Shown in pieces: positions 21,661 through 34,563 of a stretch of DNA of 64,000 bases (the first letter of the stretch is position 1; each line of letters starts with the position of its first letter). Source of the stretch: Phycomyces blakesleeanus NRRL 1555(-) (taxonomy: Eukaryota > Mucoromycota > Mucoromycetes > Mucorales > Phycomycetaceae). The DNA lies in the NCBI RefSeq assembly GCF_001638985.1, contig NW_017265134.1, positions 4,052,695 through 4,116,694 on the forward strand. The letters are read 5' to 3'. The notes below the pieces were generated by a model. That model worked only from the letters and a program-made list of their open reading frames with translations. It had not been told where the DNA came from and did not search any database. A program made the translations under genes and the position numbers.

Positions 21661-22365
21661 GGGGTACTCAGCCAGATTGATCGATCAAATTCTTGTGTGA
21701 ATATTGGCCAATGGTATCAATTTGTAGTTGAGGACACCAAAAGACAAAAGTACAAAATTCGTACAAAATTCATAGATTTTTATAGCATTTATAGAATAAT
21801 CTTTGCACATTCTGATTTCTTCTTTGAACCTGTAGGCATCTAGACTCTCGAAGAAATCAAGTGCTCTTTCCCTTTACTCAACATCTGGCAATACATTGTC
21901 AACCCTGTGCATGTATTTATTGGCTTTAAGTGTTTGTTTAAGCTCCTTCGCGGCAGTCATCTGCTCCAACTTTATATTAACTTCCTTTTTGATTACTTCT
22001 AAAATATCTTTAATAAGTTCGTCTGCACTTGCTGATAAAGACTCTACCAGTGTTTTTTTTTTCACGATAAATTCCCTGATTTTATGCGATTTCTTCAAGG
22101 CATCAATTGCTTGTTGCTTTGTACTATATTTTGGCATGTAAGATGGAGAGAAAGGAGTATTATATAACTGTTGGCAATAAATTCTATGATTTATTAAGGA
22201 GAAAGATAAAAACAGTATCGTATTGCATATAAAAAGTAAGGATTAGGTTAATCAGAGAGCCGTACGTTTTTCGATCAAATTTTTATCGTCGCTATTACAA
22301 TTGTAGTCCAATAATATGGCGTTCTGAATTCAAAATTTGATCGGTCAATCTGGCTGAGTACCCCC
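21661..22365. mobile_element. 705-bp TIR element, PIF/Harbinger-like
   Basis: The left end GGGGTACTCAGCCAGATTGA and the right end are inverted copies over about 30 bp with one internal mismatch; the right end has one more C than the left has G. Flanking ACT on both sides would be a 3-bp target duplication if the left tip has lost one G. G-rich tips plus a 3-bp duplication suit PIF/Harbinger elements. It encloses one short ORF and no transposase. Confidence 0.7.
21874..22137 (-). CDS. Small ORF inside the 705-bp TIR element
   Basis: An 87-residue ORF starting at an ATG (22137). The sequence is Lys-rich and predicted helical or coiled coil (KKSHKIREFIVKKKTLVE, then DELIKDILEVIKKEV). It lacks DDE residues. 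It could encode a DNA-binding accessory peptide or be a truncated product. It lies centrally between the terminal repeats. Confidence 0.45.
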   Translation of the reverse strand: MPKYSTKQQAIDALKKSHKIREFIVKKKTLVESLSASADELIKDILEVIKKEVNIKLEQMTAAKELKQTLKANKYMHRVDNVLPDVE

Positions 22366-25107
22366 ACTGAAGCTACAATTGAATTCATTTTTTCACAGTT
22401 TCACTGTAATTATAGCTTATTTTCATTTATTTTATTATAAAAAAAAAGTTATCAGAAAACAGCTCCTTCCATGTCATGCCCTGGAATAGAGACAGACGAG
22501 ATCATCAACTGCTAAAAGTAAATTCCGAAGAAAAAACAATCAACACACTTCACTCTTTAGAAAGTCTGCTAGTATTCATCTACTAACTTGAATATTGTGT
22601 CTAGTTTGAAAAACGTAGAACGGTTATGTACTGCATACAGATCCTGTAGAGTACGGTCACTAAAGAAAAAATAGATTTCCAGTTTAGAGGGGGTTTATAT
22701 AGTTTTTCGAAAAAATATTTTGCCTGACCCTGAAAAAACTATAGCCAATAATAATAACTAAATATTTAAATTCCGTATTCAAACCGTGACTCTTGCTTTT
22801 CGAGGTCCTGTGGAGTTACAAAAGAATCTATTGCCATTAGGGAGAGAGAGGGAGGTTTTTTTTTATCTTAAAATTATTTGCTCAGATTGTATAAATCGAT
22901 TTGACTGGATTATTTTCACTCACGTTTACTTGAAACACACTGTTAATAATAAGAATATGCCTTGTGCTTATAAAAACACATACTTAAATACACTATTATG
23001 CATAGATAATATAAGGCTGGGAAAATGTAATTGAAGAGCTCTAAAAACTAGCAGGCTAAATCCATTGACATAGAACCATCATTATCGTGCTATATTAAGG
23101 TCACATTTGAGGTGTGCGCGGTTAGCAAACGTCGTGTCCCTAATAATAGTAGTTTATCAAAGTTTATCGTTTCAAATTCTTCACTGAGCCAAACAGTATC
23201 AATAAAGTTGTTTTTTTTTTAAGAAAAAATAAAAAACCACCTTGACAACGGTATATAATAATAAGAAAAAACAGAAGACAGGTATCTCAACTAGATTTTG
23301 AACCATTTTCTTTGTAATATGTAAGATGAGGCTTAAAGATGTACAGCGTTTTATGCCAAAAGTGGTATATATAGTTTCATTGCTGTCAATTAGATAAGAA
23401 TATTGGCGCTGTTATGGTTTCTCTCTCTCTATTTATTATTACTATATCATAATATCAAGATTACATCCCAATATTCTCCCGTTAATTGCAACTCATTTCG
23501 ACAAAATGAATCATCTTACTTGTGTATAAGTCTGTAAACAATGATCATACCAATTTTTTAAACGTTTATTGGAATAAAGTTGCTATTGAATACACCGATA
23601 TAAAGACTACAGTCAACAAATTCGGGTTTGAAGAGATCATATCGTAAAGTAGGCATATCGAATTTGGACTTTTGATATTGAATATATCCAGATGGGTGGA
23701 TCAGCAAAGAAGGTTTTTTTTAGCCAGAATGACTTTGGATCGAGTATATCATAAAGGTAGGTAAGACTACCCACATCTTTTACAAGAACAAATTTTCTGA
23801 TGTTTAAAAAGGCATTTATCGGATGGATGGTAGTAGCCCCTGAAGTAGATTCATGATCCATAATCAGGTTTTTTGTCAATACTGGAAGCAGTAAAGGTAT
23901 CCAAAGGTTTATTATTTTAATGTGGTTGTATGGCCTAGGAACGGACTAGTAGATTATTAGCTTGCTATAGTGTGAGCGTATTGTCCTATGAGTGAAATTC
24001 ATCTGGAGGTATTTTCATTCTCAAGCTGTCAAGCATCGATTTTTTTTATTCAATGTACAAATTTTTGAAAAATCAGTGATGTCTTTTAGAATCCACTGTA
24101 TTTGTAACATCTTTTTATTATAATAATTAATTAAAATACTGGATAAAGGTACAGAAGATATTGTACTTGTTTTTACTGAAGTTTGACACATGGTGGACTG
24201 GTTATGTGGTGCAAATGTCCAACTCGGTGACAAGAAAATGAATACGGGTAAAAAGACAATTTTATTAGAGAAAATAAAAAGAGCTATTTGACTACTTCAG
24301 GCTATTTCTACAGCTACGTCACTACTTCAAAGTTCACTGCGACGAGCGATACAAGAAACACCGGTGTATAAGATCCACCGTGTCACTTCAATGAGAAAAG
24401 ATATTGTACTACTTGTACCGGCTGATATTCTTCTGGCAAATGCTTAAGGTGTACTGAGGAAGGAAATGAATAAATCCTTGTTCTGCGTCGGTGATACATC
24501 GATTGATAGATTACATCGGAAATCTTAAATTAATTTATTGCCAAATTTACACTTCCTCTCGATCGCTTCTAACTTTGTCCACTTTCCAATCTCAAATTTG
24601 AGGGTGTCATTGGTGAATCTTCTAACTTTTGGCTCGAAAGCTATTATCAAAATCTCGCTCAAAGCTTACGAGGAACTAATTCTGGGAGGTTATCTCCTTT
24701 GTAATGTCTTTATCTTTTGCTGTGTCTGATATCTTAGATATAATAAACTCGGGGATTTGCTCGAATAGAGAGTTCATTGGCATTAATTTAATCTTCAGTG
24801 TGTGTCTTGGAAAGATATGAGGGACAAGGGGAATGATACCGTTATAAATTTGTAATAGATAATGGATTAATTTAGCAAAGAGTTTATACATATATTGGGC
24901 CCACATTTTAGCTACTCAAAAAGTTATGTAATAAATAAAAGGTAACAAATATTGCTATTAAATACTGATAGATAGCTGTGTATTTCTGATTGTAAAGCTG
25001 GCTCTTAGAAAACATATTTATTGTGATATATATATATATATTGTAAATTTTCAGGCTTTGTTCTCCTCTGTTATTTTTGCTCATTTGTATGTACTTATTT
25101 CCTATCT
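22366..25107. other. Mostly no gene; two unassigned minus-strand ORFs
   Basis: 23879-23637 (80 codons) and 24233-24021 (70 codons) are open on the minus strand with moderately balanced composition and could be exons, but I cannot join or identify them. 24280-24380 resembles 39635-39735 in direct orientation (shared GAGCGATACAAGAA and ACCGGTG). The rest is AT-rich. Confidence 0.45.
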
Positions 25108-26340
25108 CTAACCATCACTACAGGGGTCATTAGAATTCATGGAACTTTGAGATATACTGCACGTTGAATCTGATAATAGTAGTGATAATATGTTACTCAA
25201 CTTATTAGAATATGAGCCTAGTAATAAGACATTTGGAACACTTACAAGTTCTCTACAGCTATTGATGTGCATAACCGCTGGATTTGTCTCAACAGTGTTA
25301 AGTAAGAAGTCCATACTCATTTGATCAAAACAAATAAGTTCGAGCATTTCAGCAAAGAAGTCTTCGATACATTCTAGAGTCAACAAAGGAGTCTGTATCC
25401 CACTAAGATTTGATTGACTGGTAGTGGCAAGTACATTAGCTGTATTCGGATTGGTAGCATTGGGGGATTTTGGTGCCACCTTATTTTTAGCGTTTTCTCT
25501 CCACAATACAATATGATTATAGAGATCTTCTTCAAGAGCATGTGAAAGGACACGCCTCAGGCGGAGAACCCTTATTGTAGTACCTGGACCCAGATCTAAC
25601 CACTCTTTATTCTTGACAAGAGTTGATAAATTCTTCCTTATAAATTCTTGGCATAAGAAATCAGTATCCTTAGAATCATAGTCCACTAAGAAATTAAGAA
25701 GGAAAAAAGAGAGAAAGACATTCTCAATCATAAATTGTTATTGGTATAAGCAACATTACAAAAAATTACCTGTCAGTTCCCAGATAGACCATACATTGGT
25801 AATGTTAATATTCAATTTCAAGTAATCAAACATAGTATTACAAAGAGAACGTAGTTCAATGCGATCTGCAGCTTTGATAGTCTCTAAGGCTTCATCAACA
25901 TCTTGTACTTTGTACGAAGAAGAATATATATAACTGAGAATCTTTGAGAAGATTCTCGGGTGTATACCACGTATGATCACTCTTTTACTATTTGAATCAC
26001 CCATACCGCTTGTAAAAAGAGTCTTGAACCATGGAGATGCTGCCGATAAAATAACTGTGGCATTTAAAATCTCGACATTCAAGTTCTTCTACGCTTAGGT
26101 TTAGTATTTTATAGATATGTTACATATAATTCAATCACCTGCATTTGCATTATCTTCGCTCTCCTTATTAATAACATTGACTGTCACATCAAAGAACTCT
26201 GAAGAATTGACATATGTGGGTAGGGCTATGAGAGAGGTAGGTCGTAACGGCAGCCCAGTTGTATCTTCAAAGCCAACAAGTATCCTTATAACTGGCTCGA
26301 GGTGAAATGAGATAGGTGCTTTAGAAGAAAAGCGCCACAA
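25108..26340 (-). CDS. BTB-BACK domain protein, diverged copy
   Basis: Exons are inferred at 26340-26139, 26054-25770 and 25685-25108. The middle exon carries the BTB fold, with VILSAASPWFKTLF, then GIHPRIFSKILSYIYSS and the A.ETIKAADRIEL.SLC helix. The last carries a BACK-like region (CQEFIRKNL, EDLYNHIVLWRE, EDFFAEMLELICFDQMS). BTB proteins usually dimerise and often serve as Cullin-3 adaptors. Compared with the copy at 36260 two bases are missing after CACA, removing the conserved His-Lys; using the CACAG as a new acceptor (exon from 26054) keeps the frame. The true start is unknown: the open frame begins without a clear ATG. A donor-like GTAAGT near 25245 may add a further exon. Confidence 0.65.
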
Positions 26341-28339
26341 ATAATAAACTATTAAATAATAGTTAATATATTATGTTAATAAGGTCCGTATTTTTCTTAA
26401 AAAAAATGCTATTTTATCTCACCATTGCCATCAGAATTCCCTTTAATATATATATATATAATTGATCAGGATGTTTGCCATAATTATATATATATTTATA
26501 TTTACTTTTCTCTTCTTTACGTTTTTATATATTACCTTTCTCTGAAACGTTTGACATTTTTTCCTCCTCCTGATTTATTCGGAATATGCAGGTAGCCTTT
26601 ATATGGTCTGGGACCATGCGATCTTCATTTCTCATCTTCATTTTTTGCAAAGTAATTCTCATCGTATGACCCTAAACCGACATTAATTTTATGTTACGCT
26701 TGTGCATTAAACAATAATACTACTTTTACAACACTTACTTGACTCGTATATGTATACCATTTAATCTATATGTTGTATATATTTAATTATTGGAAAATAA
26801 CTCTAAGCCAAAAGTCCATTTTGTGTACGGTATATACTAACACGAATTGTACTAATAAAGACGTCAGTAGGAAGAAAATATAAAGTTAAGCGTTAATAAA
26901 AAGTATATCCAATAAATTACTTTATGATAGATTAAAGCGTAGTACTATTTATATTCTTACCATCTGTAGCCATTAAAAACATTATGTTTTACAGCTGTTG
27001 AGACACTGGGGGCTCTGTAACCGAAACGAGGAAGTCTTAAATCCAATTGATAATGGGAAATATCTACCAATCTTTTAAAGTTCATTCAAATTAGTGCGGG
27101 AATAATTGTGTTTATTTATATATAATACTTACTCTGCATTCATGTTGTAAAAAGGAAAAAAGAAGAAAAGAGAGCTGTACTTCTTTATAAGGCTGTCTGA
27201 ATGGTTCATTAAATACTCTCAAATTATATAGCATTTATCAATGATAGATAAATTGTTTCGATTACTAATACATATAAATAACTAGCTCTTGGAAGGTCGA
27301 ACTCATTATTTAGTATATAGTATACAAGTAATAAATAAGTGCAAACTAGTATTCTGTAGTTTAATCAAGCATTATATTATGCGTAAAACAGGTTGTTAGC
27401 ACAAAACAGAAGTGTATAAAGAACAGTATACATCCTATAGTAATACTTTAAGTAGAATATAGAAACAAGAGTCGATAGTCACTATTAGCATGCGTTTATC
27501 AAATACATAGACTTCTTTCTGTAGTCTACCTTTTATAGACTGTCTATAACACAATAAGTCTGAATATCTTATGACAAAATAACTGTTAAAAAAGTTAAAA
27601 AAGAAAGGCTATAACCCTAAAGTATACAATGAAATGTACAAGAATATCTTAAGAATAACAGCTATTAAAACTTATCACTCTGCCGTATTATTAAAGCAGG
27701 TATCAAGTAACTTTTCCTTTGATAATACAAGAAGTTATATGTATTGATCAAATAAACCAGGATCATTTCCCCAGAAGCACACCTCTTTTTTCTTTTTTCA
27801 GAATCTTTTCTTACAGCTCAGTTACTTATGTTTTAAGAAAACGAATAAAAGCATGATGCTTATGAACATGACACCATGTTTATATTCTAAGAAGATGGTC
27901 TTAGCTGTCATACTTTGTCTCTACATAACATGTTGGAACACCCATTGAGAAATAAAATGGTTTCATTAGTAGCCATCTCAAGGTCCGTATCTGAGCTCAA
28001 TCAAATATCTTTTCCAAGCTCTAAGAGTAAATTCTTAGTATTCCAAGGCCTATGTTTTTCAGGTGAGATATGCCTAACCCAAAAGTTCTCCATACTTTTG
28101 TAAGCAAATATACCCGATGAAATTAAAGCAGTAATCAAAATCCGTAGAGATCTCACACTATATTTGGTTATTTTTCTTGTTAATTTATTAAATAAATACT
28201 GTCATCTATTATAGAACAAAGCTTCACGTTATTCAGTTGAGCTTTTTAGAAGATATCGCATCAAGAAGCCGACTTTTAGTTTATTCTGAACTAGAAATTA
28301 AGAAAACATAGTGATCTCTTTCGTGAAAGTGTATATGAT
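26341..28339. other. AT-rich, no intact gene
   Basis: On the minus strand about 28110-27915 reads as a broken coding-like stretch (FWVRHISPEKHRPWNTKN, then a TGA). I cannot assign it. Otherwise nothing is recognised. Confidence 0.45.
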
Positions 28340-28689
28340 ATTAGTTTAAAAAAATAATATGGTAGCAGCAATAAGCCCTATGATATTTACCTCCCAAAAC
28401 AAAGAATAATAAATAAGATAGGATTAGACTTCATTATACAAGTTATATGGATCTCAAGTATACACTGGCTACTATGCTAATACCATGAGTGTATAGTCAA
28501 TAAGTGGTTGTTTATTAAGTATAAAAGAGAACATGAATGAAATTGAACTGAAAATGAAAAATGGAAATGAATATGGAGATAAAAGTGAAAGTTGAAATAA
28601 AAAGACACTAAAGAGCATAAATAAAAAAGCTGTACAAAGGAAAGGATATATATGAACATAAGTAAGAGAGCATAGGCTATCATAGGTCA

Positions 28690-29640
28690 TTAACATCTGC
28701 GTTGGTCGGTATGTCTTTGAAGGTTGTGTTTGGTAGAGTATGTGTTTGGGCATTTAGGGCAGCAAAACAAAATCTTGACGTCCGAGTGGGTTTCCAAATG
28801 TCTAGCAAAATTAAATTTCTTATCCGTTTCATACGGACACACAGTGCATCTGTACATATTTGTAGAGCTTGGACTCGAAGTTTTGATGTTTTGCCGCGAT
28901 GGATTATGAGGATCATAATGTATAATAACAATATCAGTTGGATCGTATTGTACGTGTTGCTGGGGTGTTTCAGGCTGATGATCATAATCTTGAAAAAGAC
29001 CATACTCATTAGATGATTATTCAAAAAATAATTCACTATGTAACCCATTACGTACCACTTTCATAGTGGCCTTGAGAAGATCCTGGGGAAGTTGGACCAA
29101 GCGGTGGCAACGATGAAGAACCCTGAAAATACGTCTCTATATTATCACCGAAGATGGGAACAGCTAAAGGTTTTCTTAGTTAGCATTACTTGAATATGTA
29201 TCCAAGCCTAGAGTTAAAACCTCTCTAAATTTTAATTTGTGTGTGTTTAAGAACAAGGCAATACCTAATATTTCTAGTATATCATTCTTCCATTGCTCCC
29301 TAGATAGGACATAGGAGCTGTTTTGCTGTGTACGGGACTCATATTTTTGGAAAGGGTATGTTGGCTGGCGTGTGCTGTCTCCATCAAGATACCCTATACA
29401 AAGATTTGAGTGTGTATTCCATCAAGGCGCAAGTAATTTATTCTTAATAAAAATTACCGTAATCAAGCCACTCTTGGTTTGAAACACTAAGGGTCTACAA
29501 CAAAGAAATGTTTTAAGCAGCTGGCTATATCCACCACATTTGATTTTTTTCTTTTTTCCGAGAAACCGGGTCGTGTCACTTACGGATAAAGGCTGTACAC
29601 AATAGTACTGACCGGTGGGTAGGTGAGAAGGTGAAAACAT
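28690..29640 (-). CDS. Two-finger zinc-finger protein, copy A
   Basis: Five exons: 29640-29584, 29494-29458, 29393-29265, 29163-29056 and 28988-28690, encoding 209 residues. All introns are GT-AG and intron 3 has a CTAAC branch point. Residues 158-178 form a canonical C-x2-C-x12-H-x3-H finger. Residues 187-209 form a second, C-x2-C-x12-H-x5-C finger ending at the C-terminus. The N-terminal 150 residues are Ser/Pro/Gln/Tyr-rich without a known domain. Such proteins usually bind nucleic acid in the nucleus; the target is unknown. A TATAAAAAG box lies at 29736-29728. The last exon is unchanged in copy B. Confidence 0.82.
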
Positions 29641-29727
29641 CAGAAAAGCGGTAAAGAAGTGGTGGAAAAAAAGTAATATTGGGATTGCTAAGAGAGAATA
29701 AGGATGATTTTTTTCGAATTTAACATC

Positions 29728-29736
29728 CTTTTTATA
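29728..29736 (-). promoter_or_regulatory. TATA box of zinc-finger gene A
   Basis: TATAAAAAG about 88 nt upstream of the ATG, conserved in copies B and C. Confidence 0.55.
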
Positions 29737-30691
29737 CTTGTAAAACTGTTTATATCAAAGGTTACATAGTAAAGACCAATGTCCAAGAAGTGTTTGCTAA
29801 AGTAACACAAAGATTCTGGGATTCATTTTAAGTATCTTAACTGATCCTTGATTGGCTGCTCAAAAAAGAAAAAAAAAAGAAAAAAATGAACGCCTTTTTT
29901 AATTCTTCGTCAAATATTAAATATATAACCAACTCTCTTTAATTCTAACTACTTGGATTTTATACTTCTTTAATTACACTTCTTGAGATACATACACATG
30001 TTTTCTTTATTTTATTTTTAAAAAAACCCCGAAACCTTATTAAAACATAGGTTCTTTACTTTATTCTGTAGTACTAGAATATACAGCTACTATGGGATTG
30101 ACTATGGGAATAAAATTGCATTCAATATGTTGATAGCCAAAGTTAACGGTACAAGTAAATATTATATATAAGAAATGTATTTTTTTCTATAGAGCCCTAT
30201 GAGTACTCAGCATGACACATTATAACAGCTAGTGCTAGTATAAGTAAAACGATTGTTGGTTCAAATACAGTGCTGTGTATTGTTAATCCTCACAAGGACT
30301 TGCATTATTTAAGCTATAGTCTTCTTTACTGTAGTTAAAGACAATACACAAACATTCAAACAAATAAAATCCACTTTGAACAGCTTGGAATTCAAGACAG
30401 TACGATATGTATATCATTATAGCAAGCTTAATATTGTTTAAAATGTAATCCCATTATTTAACTTGCAGTGGGAAAGTTGAGACCAGCAAACTTTTTCATA
30501 TGAAATTAACTTTATTAAATATTGAAATTGCTAGGTGTTGTATTAAAATCACATCGATAGACAGTGAAGTATCTACTTGTTCAAAGCACAGTGTATTACA
30601 CAAAAGTAGCATAACATGGTCTGTGCGCTATAATACTACCAATTCTACATAAACGTAAGCTCAAGTTTGAGGGTGCATCTTTATTTTCTCA

Positions 30692-31150
30692 AGCTGAGAC
30701 GGTGGGCGTGATGGTTGGTGGCCGCCACATTGCGGAGAAAGTGATAAGTGGCGAGAGGAGACTGAAGTGGATGTAGAGTAGGAAGAACGAAATTGGCAGA
30801 GGAGGCCATTATCAGAGGAAGTTTAGTGAAGGATAATAAAGGAACCTTTTTATCTCGTTAAAAACACTTTCCCATTTTTATTTCATTTTGACAACTGATT
30901 CCATCCCCATACGCCTAGTCATAAATATTATTTGACGCCCCTAATTAAATACTGAGTGTATTTCTATTGTCTTGAGAACTTTTCCTCTTAACAGTAGTTT
31001 ATTGACCCTCGTTACCACGCCTCCAATTGATAATATAACCCTTGCTAGCTAGTAATCCGGTCATAAAAACTATTCAACTAGAGCGTCCTTCCTCATAGTA
31101 GACTTGTAATTAGTTATACCTGCTCCCTCAAGTACCCTACGTGTCAAAGC
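30692..31150. other. Segment missing from the right arm
   Basis: The right arm joins the two sides directly near 48010-48030. A short CTCAAG occurs at both edges of the left segment, suggesting either a microhomology deletion on the right or an insertion on the left. It includes a GC-richer patch (30700-30840). No ORF is recognised. Confidence 0.7.
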
Positions 31151-31426
31151 GTCACAAAAAAAAACGAAAGTAGTGCGTCTATAAGAAGACTGGGGCACAA
31201 ACCTTTACAGTATTATATATACATTAATGAGTCATATCTCCTCCAGCCAAATTGGGCCTGAAATATCTCCTCTTGTATTATCGTAAAAGCCTAGACACAG
31301 TATAAAAAAAAGACGAATTGAACCTAAAATTCCTCCTCCATTTCACAAAAGCCCAGATAAAGTATCAAGACAAGATGGCTTGACATTCAATACAAAACAC
31401 AAACATATTTTAAATAGTCACAAAAC

Positions 31427-31513
31427 TCAAAAGGAGCTATTCATAGTCTTGTCTGTTGAATGATACAAAAGTCTTTTCAAAATATCTGTAAATTGTTGCT
31501 CTTCATAGTCCAT
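31427..31513 (-). CDS. 28-residue ORF conserved in both arms
   Basis: ATG 31513 opens a 28-residue frame containing QQFTDILKRLLYHSTDK. The right-arm copy (47650-47736) differs by one residue (Tyr to Ser at position 3). It could be a small gene or a first exon. In recent duplicates, conservation alone is weak evidence for function. Confidence 0.3.
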   Translation of the reverse strand: MDYEEQQFTDILKRLLYHSTDKTMNSSF

Positions 31514-32621
31514 AGATATGTGTTCTAGTGTGCGTCTGTGTGCGTCTGTGTGTGTTCATTAAGAAAATGGCTTTGGAAAAGAAGCTTAGCTCAAGACACT
31601 GCACTGAATTGTTCTCTAGACATTCCTTGAACAAAAACAAAAAGTAGGGTGAGAAAAATTGAGCATCTAAATTAAGTCAGAGGAGCTCATTTATGATAAA
31701 CTTGACTCATCCGTAGGTTATATAGTATAATTTACTCACTATATTTTAAATTTCATAAACACCATAAAAGCCATAAACGCCATATATAGCTTATAGGAAA
31801 AGTTTACTTGACAATGTACACAAACATAAAACCAATTTGTTGCAGTCAAGCGTATGTGTAGCATTGGATAATTATCAATCAGTCTTTACTTCTTTAATGT
31901 CCCATTTATTGAAGGCTCCTTCCTTTTTTTTTTCCAAAAAAAAAAAGAAAGAATACATATTATTATTAACGAATAAAGAGTGGTTTCTTTGGTTCCTTGA
32001 AGATATGTAAAGAAAAACACATACACACTTTGTCTCTATATCTTGACTGAGAAAGTTATCCAAATAATATGAATGATTTTATAGACCAATTAAGAGAGTA
32101 AGATCCGAGGTCTTCTTTACTTGAAATTGGGTTTATAAGATTGTACGTGTAGCCTTTTGTACAGTCGTTTAAGAATAAAATTATATAAAAATATATTGCC
32201 AGTAAAAGCAAGGATATGTTTTCTTCCTTTCTTTTAAAAGAAGAAGAAATAGTAGCAGTTCTCGACTAAGTATAATATGTCTTGGCATATTATTTATATA
32301 TATATATGATATAGGATATAGAGTACATTACAAGTTTGATTATCAAATTGATACTTGTACATTAGTCTGCGTATAATGAGATCGAATATCATATATAGTA
32401 GTATGTCTTTTCAATACCTGTAAGCAACAACAAAAATATGAATTGGGTCTACTTGAGAGGATATATGGCTATGGTTGAAGGATATTTTTATGTTTTATTT
32501 TACCAGTCGTAAACTCTTAGTTCTTGTGTGTATCTGATTTATCGGAACGTATGGATATATAGTAATATAAAAGCTAATTAACCAACAAGAATCTTACTGA
32601 ATCACTACACAATAAGAGTCT

Positions 32622-32954
32622 TTACATCAATACACTAGTGCATATCCACATATATCTGTTAGAAGTATAATTGCAGTTGGAAGAGTAATATACATTTTCT
32701 ACCAATATATACTGTGGGTGTATACTACTGTTAGAAATGCTGATTTTCTTGTTCTCCATGACAGCATACAAGCCAACAAGACCGTCGTTTCCGAATAAAT
32801 AAGTGGAGTAAAAATGCATGACACAACACAGGATATCACCTTTACGTTTACTAATGGATAGTGAGCTCCTCTTAGATAAAATATATTGCACATACAATAT
32901 TAAACGCCTCGACCAAAAGTACGATATTTTAAGGATGAAGTCAGTATTAGGCAA
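32622..32954 (-). CDS. Hypothetical 110-residue ORF, left-arm copy
   Basis: An open frame from ATG 32954, Ile/Tyr/Ser-rich, with no recognised domain. The right-arm copy at 46211-46543 keeps the full frame with two substitutions. It may be chance conservation in a recent duplication. Confidence 0.35.
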   Translation of the reverse strand: MPNTDFILKISYFWSRRLILYVQYILSKRSSLSISKRKGDILCCVMHFYSTYLFGNDGLVGLYAVMENKKISISNSSIHPQYILVENVYYSSNCNYTSNRYMWICTSVLM

Positions 32955-33483
32955 TATGACCCAAACCGCTTATCAGTACAAAACACTAGCTGTTTGATCC
33001 CAAAGCATTAATATAGACCTCCCTATATAAAGTGTCCATGTACAAGTGACTCTAGAAACAGCCTTCTGAAGGCATAGGTAAAGACACTCCAATAACATTG
33101 TTAGCTTTTTATACCACTCTTAAACCTCAAAGGCAGACCAGTGGCCTTCTTCTTATATATACGTATATACTCTATACCCCATAGCTATGTCTTTGTGCAC
33201 CTATTTCTTGTATATTTTTCTCTTATTAATTTATGCCCTGCTAAAGCTTTTGATATACATGAGACTTTTTCACCTTTTCCTATTTTTAATAAGCAAGTAA
33301 CAGCGATTTTTACACTTTCAATATTGACATCATACATAACATACACTATGACTAAAGATACTAGCAAGTAACCGAGGAGGCATTTTAGTGCCTATCTCCG
33401 CCAACCATTCTTCACGTACTCTTAGATTGTTATTCATTCTTATTCTTAATCTCTTGGATCAAATTTAACATCCTTGCAATCAT

Positions 33484-34563
33484 GCCCAAAACACAAGATG
33501 CCAAATCTGCTCACACATTCAAGGACCTTTCAAATCTTGAGAAAGGAATGATTATTGGTCAACACCTTTGGAATCAGTACCGTTTCCATTTCCGCTCAAC
33601 AGAATGTATCTCGATATGCAGTCAACAGAGTCTTAAAAGAATACAAGGCAAATAAATTGGCTAAGAAAACCAAGTCTTCTACAAATAAAAAAAAAAGCTA
33701 ATCAAACGCAATCCAGTAAAAGCCCAACCTCGAGCTTCGCATCCAAAAAAAAAGCCAGCCGACCTTTGGTAAAAAGTAAAAAGCCAATTATAGCAGAACC
33801 AGAGGAGATTGTAGCAAGATCAAAGAAAACTGATTATAAAAACACTATTGGGAGACACTTGGACCATATAAACATGCGTTATTCTGTTGTTCAAGGAAAG
33901 CCTTTTATCGACCCAAAATACATTGCCCGTCACCTCAAATTGCTGAAAAATCTGAAGAACTATGAGCTTTGGTGTAAAAGTGTTGTCTGGGCTGATGAAT
34001 GCAGATGTCACATTTACCAAAGAAATGGAAAAAACCATATCTGTCTTGAATCCGATGTATACTATTCTGTATTCCCAACTTTAGATCCAAGCCAGATTAT
34101 AGCTACCGTTGTGGTTTGGGGATGTATCTGGCCTGGAGGTATGGGACCACTATTTACGCTCAAGGACAACATGACTCCCGAGGAGCGGTCGGATTTCTTA
34201 TTAGAAAAGTTCTTGGAGTTCTATGAGACTCTTCCTGGTGTTTGCAGAGGTGGCTGCCCATACATACGAGATAAGGCTGCACTACCCGAGGATGAACCCA
34301 CCAACAAGAAAAAAGGGGTTGGATTTGAGATTTTGGAATGGCCAGAAAATGGTCCTGCTTTTACTCCACTCGAGTACTTATGGAACTACATGTCCGATAA
34401 CCTTCTATTAATGACTGCTAGTCCTAATACCCCAGAGGAGCTAGAAAAAACCTTACACGAAGAATGGAACAATATTGATGCAGGCATTTGTAAGAAATTT
34501 TACGGGAAGACGAAAAGGAAGCTGGCTACTATTAGAGCTGATAAGACTTCACGCTTTCGATAA
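33484..34563 (+). pseudogene. Tc1/IS630-type transposase gene, frameshifted left copy
   Basis: Homologous to the intact gene at 45706-44624. A 2-bp deletion soon after the start (near 33573, before TGGAATCAGT) and further changes near 33695-33770 destroy the frame. From about 33778 to the stop at 34563 it encodes the same protein as the right copy, including the ADEC, IRDKA and PLEYLW catalytic blocks. The 5' third differs by roughly 10% from the right copy while the remainder is virtually identical, so the gene is a mosaic. Confidence 0.85.

Noticed and set aside
28702..29016. 104-codon plus-strand ORF, also present in the right arm
   Set aside because: Antisense of the last exon of the zinc-finger gene.
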